From Rutidosis leptorrhynchoides (taxonomy: Eukaryota > Streptophyta > Magnoliopsida > Asterales > Asteraceae): a stretch of 64,000 nucleotides of DNA. Location: the NCBI RefSeq assembly GCF_046630445.1, contig NC_092337.1, positions 359,902,001 to 359,966,000 on the forward strand, written 5' to 3'. Positions within the stretch are counted from its first letter, which is position 1, and every line of letters begins with the position of its first letter. The notes beneath the pieces were generated by a model, which saw only the letters and a list, made by a program, of their open reading frames with translations, was not told the DNA's origin and searched no databases. Below are positions 36,140 to 46,641 of the stretch, piece by piece. The position numbers were made by a program, and so were the translations under genes.

Positions 36140-36736
36140 TTATTCCGACTCGCTCGTTTCTTCTTCTTCGGTTTTGGTTCGTTTTGCCAAGTTTCTAGGG
36201 ATATATGATGTTCCCCTAATACGAGCCGTCGTTGTCCACATTGGTTTAGAAAAACCTGGTGGTTTAGAGGTTCCCGGGTCATTGTTACAACTTAAGGACT
36301 TCGGGGGTTGACGATACATATAAAGTTCATCGGGGTTGGAATTAGATTTCTCTATTTTTATGCCCTTTCCCTTATTATTTTCTTTTGCCTTTTTAAATTC
36401 AGTTGGGGTAATTTCTATAACATCATTGGAATTCTCGTCGGAATCCGATTCATCGGAGAATTGGTAATCCTCCCAATATTTTGCTTCCTTGGAGGAAACA
36501 CCATTGACCATAATTAACCTTGGTCGGTTGGTTGAGGATTCTCTTTTACTTAACCGTTTTATTATTTCCCCCACCGGTTCCGATTCTTCTTCCGGTTCCG
36601 ATTCTTCTTCCGGTTCCGACTCTTCTTCCGGTTCCTCTTCGGGAACTTGTGAATCAGTCCACGAATCATTCCAATTTACATTTGACTCTTCATTATTATT
36701 AGGTGAGTCAATGGGACTTGTTCTAGAGGTAGACAT
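36140..36736 (-). CDS. Retrotransposon accessory ORF1, acidic protein (element B, intact)
   Basis: This 198-aa protein has no family I recognise. MSTSRTSPIDSPNNNEESNV is followed by WNDSWTDSQVPEEEPEEE and three SEPEEE repeats, GEIIKRLSKRESSTN (basic), [20 protein letters not shown], and a Lys-rich stretch KAKENNKGKGIKIEK. The C-terminus is ARIRGTSYIPRNLAKRTKTE and EEETSESE. The charge pattern suggests disorder and perhaps nucleic acid or histone binding. It begins 210 bp inside the 5' LTR and is the first ORF of the genomic RNA. It is conserved as an ORF in A and B, with a single stop in C. Confidence 0.75.
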   Translation of the reverse strand: MSTSRTSPIDSPNNNEESNVNWNDSWTDSQVPEEEPEEESEPEEESEPEEESEPVGEIIKRLSKRESSTNRPRLIMVNGVSSKEAKYWEDYQFSDESDSDENSNDVIEITPTEFKKAKENNKGKGIKIEKSNSNPDELYMYRQPPKSLSCNNDPGTSKPPGFSKPMWTTTARIRGTSYIPRNLAKRTKTEEEETSESE

Positions 36737-36930
36737 CTATCACATAATATCAAACACGTTAAGAGATTAATATATCACATAATATTCATATGTTAAAAAT
36801 ATATAGTTTCCAACAAAAATGTTAAGCAATCATTTTTAAAGAAAACACGGTCGAAGTCCAGAATCACTAATGCATCCTAACAAACTCGATAAGACACACT
36901 AATGCAAATTTTCTGGTTCTCTAAGACCAA

Positions 36931-36945
36931 CGCTCGGATACCAAC
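36931..36945 (-). promoter_or_regulatory. Primer binding site of element B
   Basis: The minus strand reads GTTGGTATCCGAGCG directly after the 5' LTR: the tRNA-iMet type with one mismatch to the common plant sequence. Confidence 0.75.
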
Positions 36946-39900
36946 TGAAATGTCCCGTTCTTATTGATTAAAAACGTTCCATATTAATTGATTTCGTTGC
37001 TTGGTTTTGACCTCTATATGAGACGTTTTTCAAAGACTGCATTCATTTTAAAACAAACCATAACCTTTATTTCATCAATAAAGGTTTAAAAAGCTTTACG
37101 TAGATTATCAAATAATGATAATCTAAAATATCCTGTTTACACACGACCATTACATAATGGTTTACAATACAAATATGTTACAACAAAATAAGTTTCTTGA
37201 ATGCAGTTTTTACACAATATCATACAAGCATGGACTCCAAATCTCGTCCTTATTTAAGTATGCGACAGCAGAAGCTCTTAATAATCACCTGAGAATAAAC
37301 ATGCTTAAAACGTCAACAAAAATGTTGGTGAGTTATAGGTTTAACCTATATATATCAAATCATAATAATAGACCACAAGATTTCATATTTCAATACACAT
37401 CCCATACATAGAGATAAAAATCATTCATATGGTGAACACCTGGTAACCGACATTAACAAGATGCATATATAAGAATATCCCCATCATTCCGGGACACCCT
37501 TCGGATATGATATAAATTTCGAAGTACTAAAGCATCTGGTTCTTTGGATGGGGTTTGTTAGGCCCAATAGATCTATCTTTAGGATTCGCGTCAATTAGGG
37601 TGTCTGTTCCCTAATTCTTAGATTACCAGACTTAATAAAAAGGGGCATATTCGATTTCGATAATTCAACCATAGAATGTAGTTTCACGTACTTGTGTCTA
37701 CTTTGTAAATCATTTATAAAACCTGCATGTATTCTCATCCCAAAAATATTAGATTTTAAAAGTGGGACTATAACTCACTTTCACAGATTTTTACTTCGTC
37801 GGAAAGTAAGACTTGACCACCGGTTGATTCACGAACCTATAACAATATATACATATATATCAAAGTATGTTTAAAATATATTTACAACACTTTTAATATA
37901 TTTTGATGTTTTAAGTTTATTAAGTCAGCTGTCCTCGTTAGTAACCTACAACTAGTTGTCCACAGTTAGATGTACAGAAATAAATCGATAAATATTATCT
38001 TGAATCAATCCACGACCCAGTGTATACGTATCTCAGTATTGATCACAACTCAAACTATATATATTTTGGAATCAACCTCAACCCTGTATAGCTAACTCCA
38101 ACATTCACATATAGAGTGTCTATGGTTGTTCCGAAATATATATAGATGTGTCGACATGATAGGTCGAAACATTGTATACGTGTCTATGGTATCTCAAGAT
38201 TACATAATATACAATACAAGTTGATTAAGTTATGGTTGGAATAGATTTGTTACCAATTTTCACGTACCTAAAATGAGAAAAATTATCCAATCTTGTTTTA
38301 CCCATAACTTCTTCATTTTAAATCCGTTTTGAGTGAATCAAATTGCTATGGTTTCATATTGAACTCTATTTTATGAATCTAAACAGAAAAGTATAGGTTT
38401 ATAGTCGGAGAAATAAGTTACAAGTCGTTTTTGTAAAGGTAGTCATTTCAGTCGAAAGAACGACGTCTAGATGACCATTTTAGAAAACATACTTCCACTT
38501 TGAGTTTAACCATAATTTTTGGATATAGTTTCATGTTCATAATAAAAATCATTTTCTCAGAATAACAACTTTTAAATCAAAGTTTATCATAGTTTTTAAT
38601 TAACTAACCCAAAACAGCCCGCGGTGTTACTACGACGGCGTAAATCCGGTTTTACGGTGTTTTTCGTGTTTTCAGGTTTTAAATCATTAAGTTAGCATAT
38701 CATATAGATATAGAACATGTGTTTAGTTGATTTTAAAAGTCAAGTTAGAAGGATTAACTTTTGTTTGCGAACAAGTTTAGAATTAACTAAACTATGTTCT
38801 AGTGATTACAAGTTTAAACCTTCGAATAAGATAGCTTTATATGTATGAATTGAATGATGTTATGAACATCATTACTACCTTAAGTTCCTTGGATAAACCT
38901 ACTGGAAAAGAGAAAAATGGATCTAGCTTCAACGGATCCTTGGATGGCTCGAAGTTCTTGAAGCAGAATCATGACACGAAAACAAGTTCAAGTAAGATCA
39001 TCACTTGAAATAAGATTGTTATAGTTATAGAAATTGAACCAAAGTTTGAATATGATTATTACCTTGTATTAGAATGATAACCTACTGTAAGAAACAAAGA
39101 TTTCTTGAGGTTGGATGATCACCTTACAAGATTGGAAGTGAGCTAGCAAACTTGAAAGTATTCTTGATTTTATGAAACTAGAACTTTTGGAATTTATGAA
39201 GAACACTTAGAACTTGAAGATAGAACTTGAGAGAGATCAATTAGATGAAGAAAATTGAAGAATGAAAGTGTTTGTAGGTGTTTTTGGTCGTTGGTGTATG
39301 GATTAGATATAAAGGATATGAAATTTTGTTTTCATGTAAATAAGTCATGAATGATTACTCATATTTTTGTAATTTTATGAGATATTTCATGCTAGTTGCC
39401 AAATGATGGTTCCCACATGTGTTAGGTGACTCACATGGGCTGCTAAGAGCTGATCATTGGAGTGTATATACCAATAGTACATACATCTAAAAGCTGTGTA
39501 TTGTACGAGTACGAATACGGGTGCATACGAGTAGAATTGTTGATGAAACTGAACGAGGATGTAATTGTAAGCATTTTTGTTAAGTAGAAGTATTTTGATA
39601 AGTGTCTTGAAGTCTTTCAAAAGAGTATGAATACATATTAAAACACTACATGTATATACATTTTAACTGAGTCGTTAAGTCATCGTTAGTCGTTACATGT
39701 AAATGTTGTTTTGAAACCTTTAGGTTAACGATCTTGTTAAATGTTGTTAACCCAATGTTTATAATATCAAAAGAGATTTTAAATTATTATATTATCATGA
39801 TATTATGATGTACAAATATCTCTTAATATGATATATATACATTAAATGTCGTTACAACGATAATCGTTACATATATGTCTCGTTTCAAAATCATTAAGTT

Positions 39901-40194
39901 AGTAGTCTTGTTTTTACATATGTAGTTCATTGTTAATATACTTAATGATATGTTTACTTATCATAATATCATGTTAACTATATATATAACCATATATATG
40001 TCATCATATAGTTTTTACAAGTTTTAACGTTCGTGAATCACCGGTCAACTTGGGTAGTCAATTGTCTATATGAAACCTATTTCAATTAATCAAGTCTTAA
40101 CAAGTTTGATTACTTAATATGTTGGAAACATTTAATCATGTAAATATCAATCTCAATTAATATATATAAACATGGAAAAGTTCGGGTCACTACA
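36946..40194 (-). repeat. Element B 5' LTR
   Basis: 3249 bp, partner of 27120-30368. It would drive transcription of B. The TATA-like CCTTTATATCTA is at 39315-39304 (minus strand), and the transcript would run toward ORF1. Confidence 0.9.
39304..39315 (-). promoter_or_regulatory. Candidate TATA box in element B 5' LTR
   Basis: CCTTTATATCTA on the minus strand is followed about 30 nt downstream by ACCAACGACC and then CT-rich leader sequence. The same box is found in the LTRs at 29478-29489 and 22366-22377, and as TATATATAAAGG in the C 5' LTR. Confidence 0.5.
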
Positions 40195-40968
40195 GTTGTA
40201 ATTGCTGTTGTTGTTGTATTGGTGATTCTTATCACCGTTTTCCTCTCACTTTCTTTTGACTTGCTTCACATTGGCCTCTTCAGCAGTCTGTTCTTTAATT
40301 CTTTCTTCAATCTGGTTCACTAGTTTGTGAGCCATTCTACATGCCTGTTGTATGGAGGCGGGCTCGTGTGAAATTATATCTTCTTGGATTCTTTCCGGTA
40401 ATCCTTTCACAAACGCGTCGATCTTCTCTTCCTCATCTTCGAACGCTCCCGGACACAATAGGCATAATTCTGTGAATCGTCTTTTGTACGTGGTAATATC
40501 AAATCCTTGGGTTCGTAACCCTCTAAGTTCTGTCTTGAGCTTATTGACCTCGGTTCTGGGACGGTACTTCTCGTTCATCAAGTGCTTGAATGCTGACCAC
40601 GGTAGTGCGTAAGCATCATCTTGTCCCACTTGCTCTAGATAGGTATTCCACCATGTTAACGCAGAACCTGTGAAGGTATGCGTAGCGTACTTCACTTTGT
40701 CCTCTTCAGTACACTTACTTATGGCAAACACCGATTCGACCTTCTCGGTCCACCGTTTCAATCCGATCGGTCCTTCGGTTCCATCAAATTCCAAAGGTTT
40801 GCAGGCAGTGAATTCTTTGTAGGTGCATCCTACACGATTTCCTGTACTGCTAGATCCAAGGTTATTGTTGGTATGTAGCGCAGCCTATACTGCAGCTATG
40901 TTTGAAGCAAGAAAGGCACGGAATTCCTCTTCGTTCATATTCAAGGTGTGTCGAGTAGTCGGTGCCAT
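40195..40968 (-). pseudogene. Element C gag, N-terminal part
   Basis: Starts at MAPTTRH (40968) and runs through LEFDGTEGPIGLKRWTEKVE, ALTWWNTYLEQVGQ, KRRFTELCLLCPG and NQIEERIKEQTAEEA to the Asn-rich tract, where element B interrupts it. Nonsense codons are CAG to TAG at 40887-40885 and TGG to TGA at about 40245-40243. The continuation is at 27119. Confidence 0.85.
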
Positions 40969-41320
40969 TTCCTTCAAAATAGTCAAATGAAACGAGTTAA
41001 TCATATAGAATATCAAGAGTAGTCAATAGTATTTCGTAGCGTATATGAACTTATTTATAAAAGCTCTTTCTTCATATTAGCATTTTATACTCTTTAATTC
41101 GGGTAGTACCTACCCGTTAAGTTCATACTTAGTAGCTAACATACCATTTCAACTACTACAATTCTATATGAAAAACTAATCACAAAAAAAAAAAAAAAAA
41201 AATCATATTCAAACCTTTATACAATAACTTGCAAACTTACAATACCGTTTTTTTTTTACATATAGCATGAAATATAGCACATAAAACTTTGATACAAAGT
41301 AGTTGCGAAGATAATTCTAG

Positions 41321-42004
41321 TTAATAAATAAGGCGTTCAGCAAAGGCAATAAAGACACGTAATTCATATGTCCAGAAACAAGTCATGCATTCTGGTTTTA
41401 CTAATACCACTTCCCATCCTTGATTTTGTGGAACATAACCGTTGTGACCGATAGTAAGACAATGTGTTGTAACGTCGTCAAAAGGATGAAGGTTACGTAA
41501 TGTCCAACAGTCTCGTAATAACCTAAAAACCTCATTTCTTACCCCAATTACCGACTCCATCGCTTGTGGGAACGTTTTGTTTAATAGTTGTAGCCCGATG
41601 TTCTTGTTCTCACTTTGGTGAGAAGCGAACATTACTAACCCGTAAGCATAACATTCTTCTTTATGTTGCATGTTAGCCGCTTTTTCTAAATCACGAAGTC
41701 CTATATTCGGATATATTGAGTCAAAATAATTTCTTAACCCGTTGCGTAAAATAGCATTTGGGTTCCCCGCAATATATGCGTCAAAGTAAACACATCGTAA
41801 CTTATGGATTTCCCAATGTGATATCCCCCATCTTTCGAACGAAAGCCTTTTATAAATCAAGGCATTCTTGGAACGTTCTTCAAATGTCTTACAAACTGAT
41901 CTCGCCTTAAATAGTTGTGCTGAGGAATTCTGACCGTCTCTAGATAAGATTTCATCAATCATGTCTCCGGGTAGGTCTCTTAAAATATTGGGTTGTCTAT
42001 CCAT
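41321..42004 (-). CDS. Captured F-box protein ORF2 (element C, intact)
   Basis: This is 227 aa, the same length as the B copy and nearly identical. The F-box is PNILRDLPGDMIDEILSRDG with SVCKTFEERSKNALIYKRLS. Substitutions relative to B are scattered (VGQNSS to DGQNSS, ACYAY to ECYAY, RPFDD to HPFDD), and no stop or frameshift is present although gag and ORF1 of the same element are broken. An open frame in an otherwise decayed element could be chance or delayed decay. The role expected from the F-box is SKP1 binding in an SCF ligase. VG to DG falls inside the F-box and might weaken it. Confidence 0.82.
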   Translation of the reverse strand: MDRQPNILRDLPGDMIDEILSRDGQNSSAQLFKARSVCKTFEERSKNALIYKRLSFERWGISHWEIHKLRCVYFDAYIAGNPNAILRNGLRNYFDSIYPNIGLRDLEKAANMQHKEECYAYGLVMFASHQSENKNIGLQLLNKTFPQAMESVIGVRNEVFRLLRDCWTLRNLHPFDDVTTHCLTIGHNGYVPQNQGWEVVLVKPECMTCFWTYELRVFIAFAERLIY

Positions 42005-42141
42005 TTTGTGTTTTTATACTGTAAAATAGACAAGAGTTAGATTCATAAAAAAAATACTTATTAATACAAGCAATTTTTACATATATCATAAAGCATAAAC
42101 ACACTATATTACATATATTACACCACACGAATACAACTATC

Positions 42142-42774
42142 TTATTCCGACTCGCTCGTTTCTTCTTCTTCGGTTTTGGTTCGTTTTGCCAAGTTTCTAG
42201 GGATATATGATGTTCCCCTAATACGAGCCGTCATTTTCCACATTGGTTTTGAAAAACCTGGTGGTTTAGAGGTTCCCGGGTTATTGTCACAACTTAAGCA
42301 ATACGGGTGTTGACGATACATATAAAGTTCATCGGGTTTGGAATCAAATTTCTCTATTTTTATGCCCTTTCCCTTATTGTTCTCTTTTGCCTAATTAAAT
42401 TGTGTTGGGGTAATTTCTATAGCATCATCGGAATCCTTGTCGGGATCCGATTCATCAGAGAATTGGTAATCCTCCCAATACTTTACTTCCTTGGCGGAAA
42501 CACCATTGACCATAATTAACTTTGGTCGGTTGGTTGAGAATTTTCTTCTACTTAACCGTTTTATTATTTCCCCCACTGGTTCTATTTCTTCTTCCGGTTC
42601 TGATTCTTCTTCCGGTTTCGATTCTTCTTCCGGTTCCGACTCTTCTTCCGGTTCCGACTCTTCTTCCGGTTCCTCTTCGGGAACTTGTGAATCAGTCCAC
42701 GAATCATTCCAATTTACATTTGACTCTTCATTATTATTAGGTGAGTCAATGGGACTTGTTCTAGAGGTAGACAT
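42142..42774 (-). pseudogene. Accessory ORF1 of element C, one stop
   Basis: Same protein as 36140-36736 but with five SEPEEE/SKPEEE repeats instead of three and EIEPVGE after them. A TAG at 42391-42389 follows PTQFN, where B has KKAKE. The frame then continues through KENNKGKGIKIEK to EETSESE. Confidence 0.8.
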
Positions 42775-42968
42775 CTATCACATAATATCAAACGCGTTAA
42801 GAGATTAATATATCACATAATATTCACATGTTAAAAATATATAGTTTCCAACAAAATTTGTTAAGCAATCATTTTTCAAGTAAACACGGTCGAAGTCCAC
42901 ACTCACTAATGCATCCTAACAAATTCGATAAGACACACTAATGCAAAATTCTGGTTCTCTAAGACCAA

Positions 42969-42983
42969 CGCTCGGATACTAAC
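42969..42983 (-). promoter_or_regulatory. Primer binding site of element C
   Basis: The minus strand reads GTTAGTATCCGAGCG beside the 5' LTR. It has one extra change (G to A) relative to B and D, so this copy may be impaired. Confidence 0.7.
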
Positions 42984-45900
42984 TGAAATGTCCCGTTCAT
43001 ATTGATTATAAACGTTCCATATTAATTGATTTTGTTGCGAGGTTTTGACCTCTATATGAGACGTTTTTCAAAGACTGCATTCATTTTTAAAACAACCATA
43101 ACCTTTATTTTATCAATAAAGGTTTCAAAAGCATTACGTAGATTATCAAATAATGATAATCTAAAATATACTGTTTACACACGACCATTACATAATGGTT
43201 TACAATAGAAATATATTACATCGACATATGTTTCTTGAATGCAGTTTTTACATAATATCATACAAACATGGACTCCAAGTCTTGTCCTTATTTTAGTATG
43301 CAATAGCGGAAGCTCTTAATATTCACCTGAGAATAAACATGCTTTAAACGTCAACAAAAATGTTGGTGAGTTATAGGTTTAACCTATATATATCAAATCG
43401 TAACAATAGACCACAAGATTTCATATTTCAATATACATCCCATACATAGAGATAAAAATCATTCATTTGGTGAACACCTGGTAACCGACATTAACAAGAT
43501 GCATATATAAGAATATCCCCATCATTCCGGGACACCCTTCGGATATGATATAAATTTCGAAGTACTAAAGCATCTGGTACTTTGGATGGGGTTTGTTAGG
43601 CCCAATAGATCTATCTTTAAGATTCGCGTCAATTAGGGTGTCTGTTCCCTAATTCTTAGATTACCAGACTTAATAAAAAGGGGCATATTCGATTTCGATA
43701 ATTCAACCATAGAATGTAGTTTCACGTACTTGTGTCTATTTTGTAAATCATTTATAAAACCTGCATGTATTCTCATCCCAAAAATATTAGATTTTAAAAG
43801 TGGGACTATAACTCACTTTCACAGATTTTTACTTCGTCGGGAAGTAAGACTTGGCCACTGGTCGATTCACGAACCTATAACAAATATGTACATATATATC
43901 AAAGTATATTCAAAATATATTTACAACACTTTTAATACATTTTGATGTTTTAAGTTTATTAAGTCAGCTGTCCTCGTTAGTAACCTACAACTAGTTGTCC
44001 AACGTTAGATGTACAGAAAAAAATTGATATATATTATCTTAAATCAATCCACGACCTAGTGTATACACGTCTCAGGCTAGATCACAACTCAAAGTATATA
44101 TATTTTTGGAATCAACCTCAACCCTGCATAGCTAACTCCCACATTACTGCATATAGAGTGTCTATGGTTGTTCCAAATAATATATACACATGGGTCGATA
44201 TGATATGTCAAAACATTTGCATACGTGTCTATGGTATCCCAAGATTACATAATATATTAGAATACATGTATAATATAATATAAGTTAGCTAGGATATGAT
44301 TAATATAGATTTGTTACCAATTTTCACGTTGCTACAACAAGAAAAATTATCCTATCTTGTTTTACCCATAACTTCTTCATTTTAAATCCGTTTTGAGTGA
44401 ATCAAATTGCTATGGTTTCATATTGAACTCTATTTTATAAATCTAAACAGAAAAAGTATAGGTTTATAGTCAGAAATATAAGTTACAAGTTGTTTTTGTA
44501 AAGGTAGTCATTTCAGTCGAAAGAACGACGTCTAGATGACCATTTTAGAAAACATACTTCCACTTTGAGTTTAACCATGATTTTTGGATATAGTTTCATG
44601 TTCATAAGAAAAATAATTTTCCTAGAAGAACAACTTTTAAATCAAAGTTTATCATAGTTTTTAATTAACTAACCCAAAACAGCCCGCGGTGTTACTACGA
44701 CGGCGTAAATCCGGTTTTACGGTGTTTTTCGTGTTTCTAGGTTTTAAATCATTAAGTTAGCATATCATATAGATATAGAACATGTGTTTAGTTGATTTTA
44801 AAAGTCAAGTTAGAAGGATTAACTTTTGTTTGCGAACAAGTTTAGAATTAACTAAACTATGTTCTAGTGATTACAAGTTTAAACCTTTGAATAAGATAGC
44901 TTTATATGTATGAATCGAATGATGTTATGAACATCATTACTACCTCAAGTTTTCTGGATAAAGCTACTGGAAATGAGAAAAATGGATTTAGCTTCAAAGG
45001 ATCCTTGGATGGCTTGAAAGTTCTTGAAGCAGAATCATGACACGAAAAACAAGTTCAAGTAAGATTTCCTCTCGAAATAAGATTGTTATAGTTATAGAAA
45101 TTGAATCAAAGTTTGAATATGAGTATTACCTTGTATTAGAAAGATATCTTACTATAAATAAGAAAGATTTCTTGAGGTTGGATGATCACTCTACAAGATT
45201 GGAAGTAAGCTAGCAAACTTGGAAGTATTCTTTATTTTATGAAACTAGAACTTGTAGAATTTATGAAGAACACTTAGAACTTGAAGATAGAACTTGAGAG
45301 AGATCAATTAGATGAAGAAAAATGAAGAATGAAAGTGTTTGTAGGTGTTTTTGGTCGTTGGTGTATGGATTATATATAAAGGATATGTAATTTTGTTTTC
45401 ATGTAAATAAGTCATGAATGATTACTCATATTTTTGTAATTTTATGAGATATTTCATGCTAGTTGCCAAATGATGGTTCCCACATGTGTTAGGTGACTCA
45501 CATGGGCTGCTAAGAACTGATCATTGGAGTGTATATACCAATAGTACATACATCTAAAAGTTGTGTATTGTACGAGTACGAATACGGGTGCATACGAGTA
45601 GAATTGTTGATGAAACTGAACGAGGATGTAATTGTAAGCATTTTTGTTAAGTAGAAGTATTTTGATAAGTGTCTTGAAGTCTTTCAAAAGTGTATGAATA
45701 CATATTAAAACACTACATGTATATACATTTTAACTGAGTCGTTAAGTCATCGTTAGTCGTTACATGTAAGTGTTGTTTTGAAACCTTTAGGTTAACGATC
45801 TTGTTAAATGTTGTTAACCCAATGTTTATAATATCAAATGAGATTTTAAATTATTATATTATCATGATAATATGATGTATAAATATCTCTTAATATGATA

Positions 45901-46269
45901 TATATACATTAAATGTCGTTACAACGATAATCGTTACATATATGTCTCGTTTCAAAATCATTAAGTTAGTAGTCTTGCTTTTACATATGTAGTTCATTGT
46001 TAATATACTTAATGATATGTTTACTTATCATAATATCATGTTAACTATATATATATATATCCATATATATATGTCATCATATAGTTTTTACAAGTTTTAA
46101 CGTTCGTGAATCACCGGTCAACTTGGGTGGTCAATTGTCTATATGAAACCTATTTCAATTAATCAAGTCTTAACAAGTTTTATTGCTTAACATGTTGGAA
46201 ACACTTAATCATGTAAATAACAATTTCATTTAATATATATATAAACATGGAAAAGTTCGGGTCACTACA
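42984..46269 (-). repeat. Element C 5' LTR
   Basis: 3286 bp, TGAAATGTCCCGTTCA to GGTCACTACA on the plus strand. Closely similar to 19999-23275. The right edge abuts plus-strand pol of element A at GTGTA (46270-46274), the C insertion site. Confidence 0.88.
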
Positions 46270-46606
46270 GTGTAGGACCAGTAGCTTACCGACTTGAATT
46301 ACCTCAACAACTCGCGGCTGTACATAACACTTTCCACGTCTTAAATTTGAAGAAATGTTTTGCTAAATAAGATCTCACTATTCCGTTAGACAAAATCCAA
46401 ATCAACAAAAAACTTCAATTCATCGAAGAACCCATCGAAATAATGGATCGTGAGGTTAAAAGACTTAAGCAAAACAAGATATCAATTGTTAAGGTTCGAT
46501 GGAATGCTCGTAGAGGACCCGAGTTCACCTGGGAATGAGAAGATCAGATGAAAAGAAATACCCGCACTTATTTCCAGAAGATACGTCAACACCTCCAACT
46601 GCTTGA
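46270..46606 (+). pseudogene. Element A pol, 3' end after element C
   Basis: Plus-strand end of integrase and the chromodomain-like tail: [20 protein letters not shown], then [37 protein letters not shown]. In-frame stops include TAA after CFAK and TGA after FTWE, and there is a small frameshift near 46545. It ends at TGA 46604, followed by the polypurine-like AACGGGTAGGTAC and the 3' LTR. The first ~80 bp duplicate sequence also found at about 19355-19432. Confidence 0.8.
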
Positions 46607-46641
46607 AATTTCGGGACGAAATTTATTTAACGGGTAGGTAC

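Larger units (their letters stand above)
27120..40194 (-). mobile_element. Ty3/gypsy element B, complete and young
   Basis: This 13,075-bp minus-strand element has two 3249-bp LTRs (27120-30368 and 36946-40194) of exactly equal length. Reading them side by side I count about 11 mismatches (roughly 0.3%), so insertion was recent. The TSD GTTGT is perfect. Internal order from the 5' side: primer binding site 36931-36945, ORF1 36736-36140, F-box ORF2 36003-35320, gag-pol 34978-30404. ORF1 and ORF2 are open. Gag-pol carries two nonsense codons (33551-33549 TGA, 33094-33092 TAA). It sits in gag of sibling element C. Confidence 0.9.
19999..46269 (-). mobile_element. Ty3/gypsy element C, interrupted by element B
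   Basis: This is a minus-strand sibling of A and B. Its 5' LTR is 42984-46269 (3286 bp) and its 3' LTR is 19999-23275. Internal parts are primer binding site 42969-42983, ORF1 42142-42774 (one stop), F-box ORF 41321-42004 (intact), gag 40968-40195 continued at 27119-26700, and pol to 23311. Element B is inserted in the Asn-rich part of gag. C itself sits in A's pol. GTGTA at 46270-46274 (right) is the expected TSD, but the matching left copy is missing because the left side carries fragment D and rearranged pol. Confidence 0.8.

Noticed and set aside
36489..36770. Ser/Gly-rich ORFs opposite ORF1 (also at 11200-11481, 19524-19823, 42491-42808)
   Set aside because: Antisense shadows of the GAA/GAG/CCG-rich acidic repeat in ORF1.
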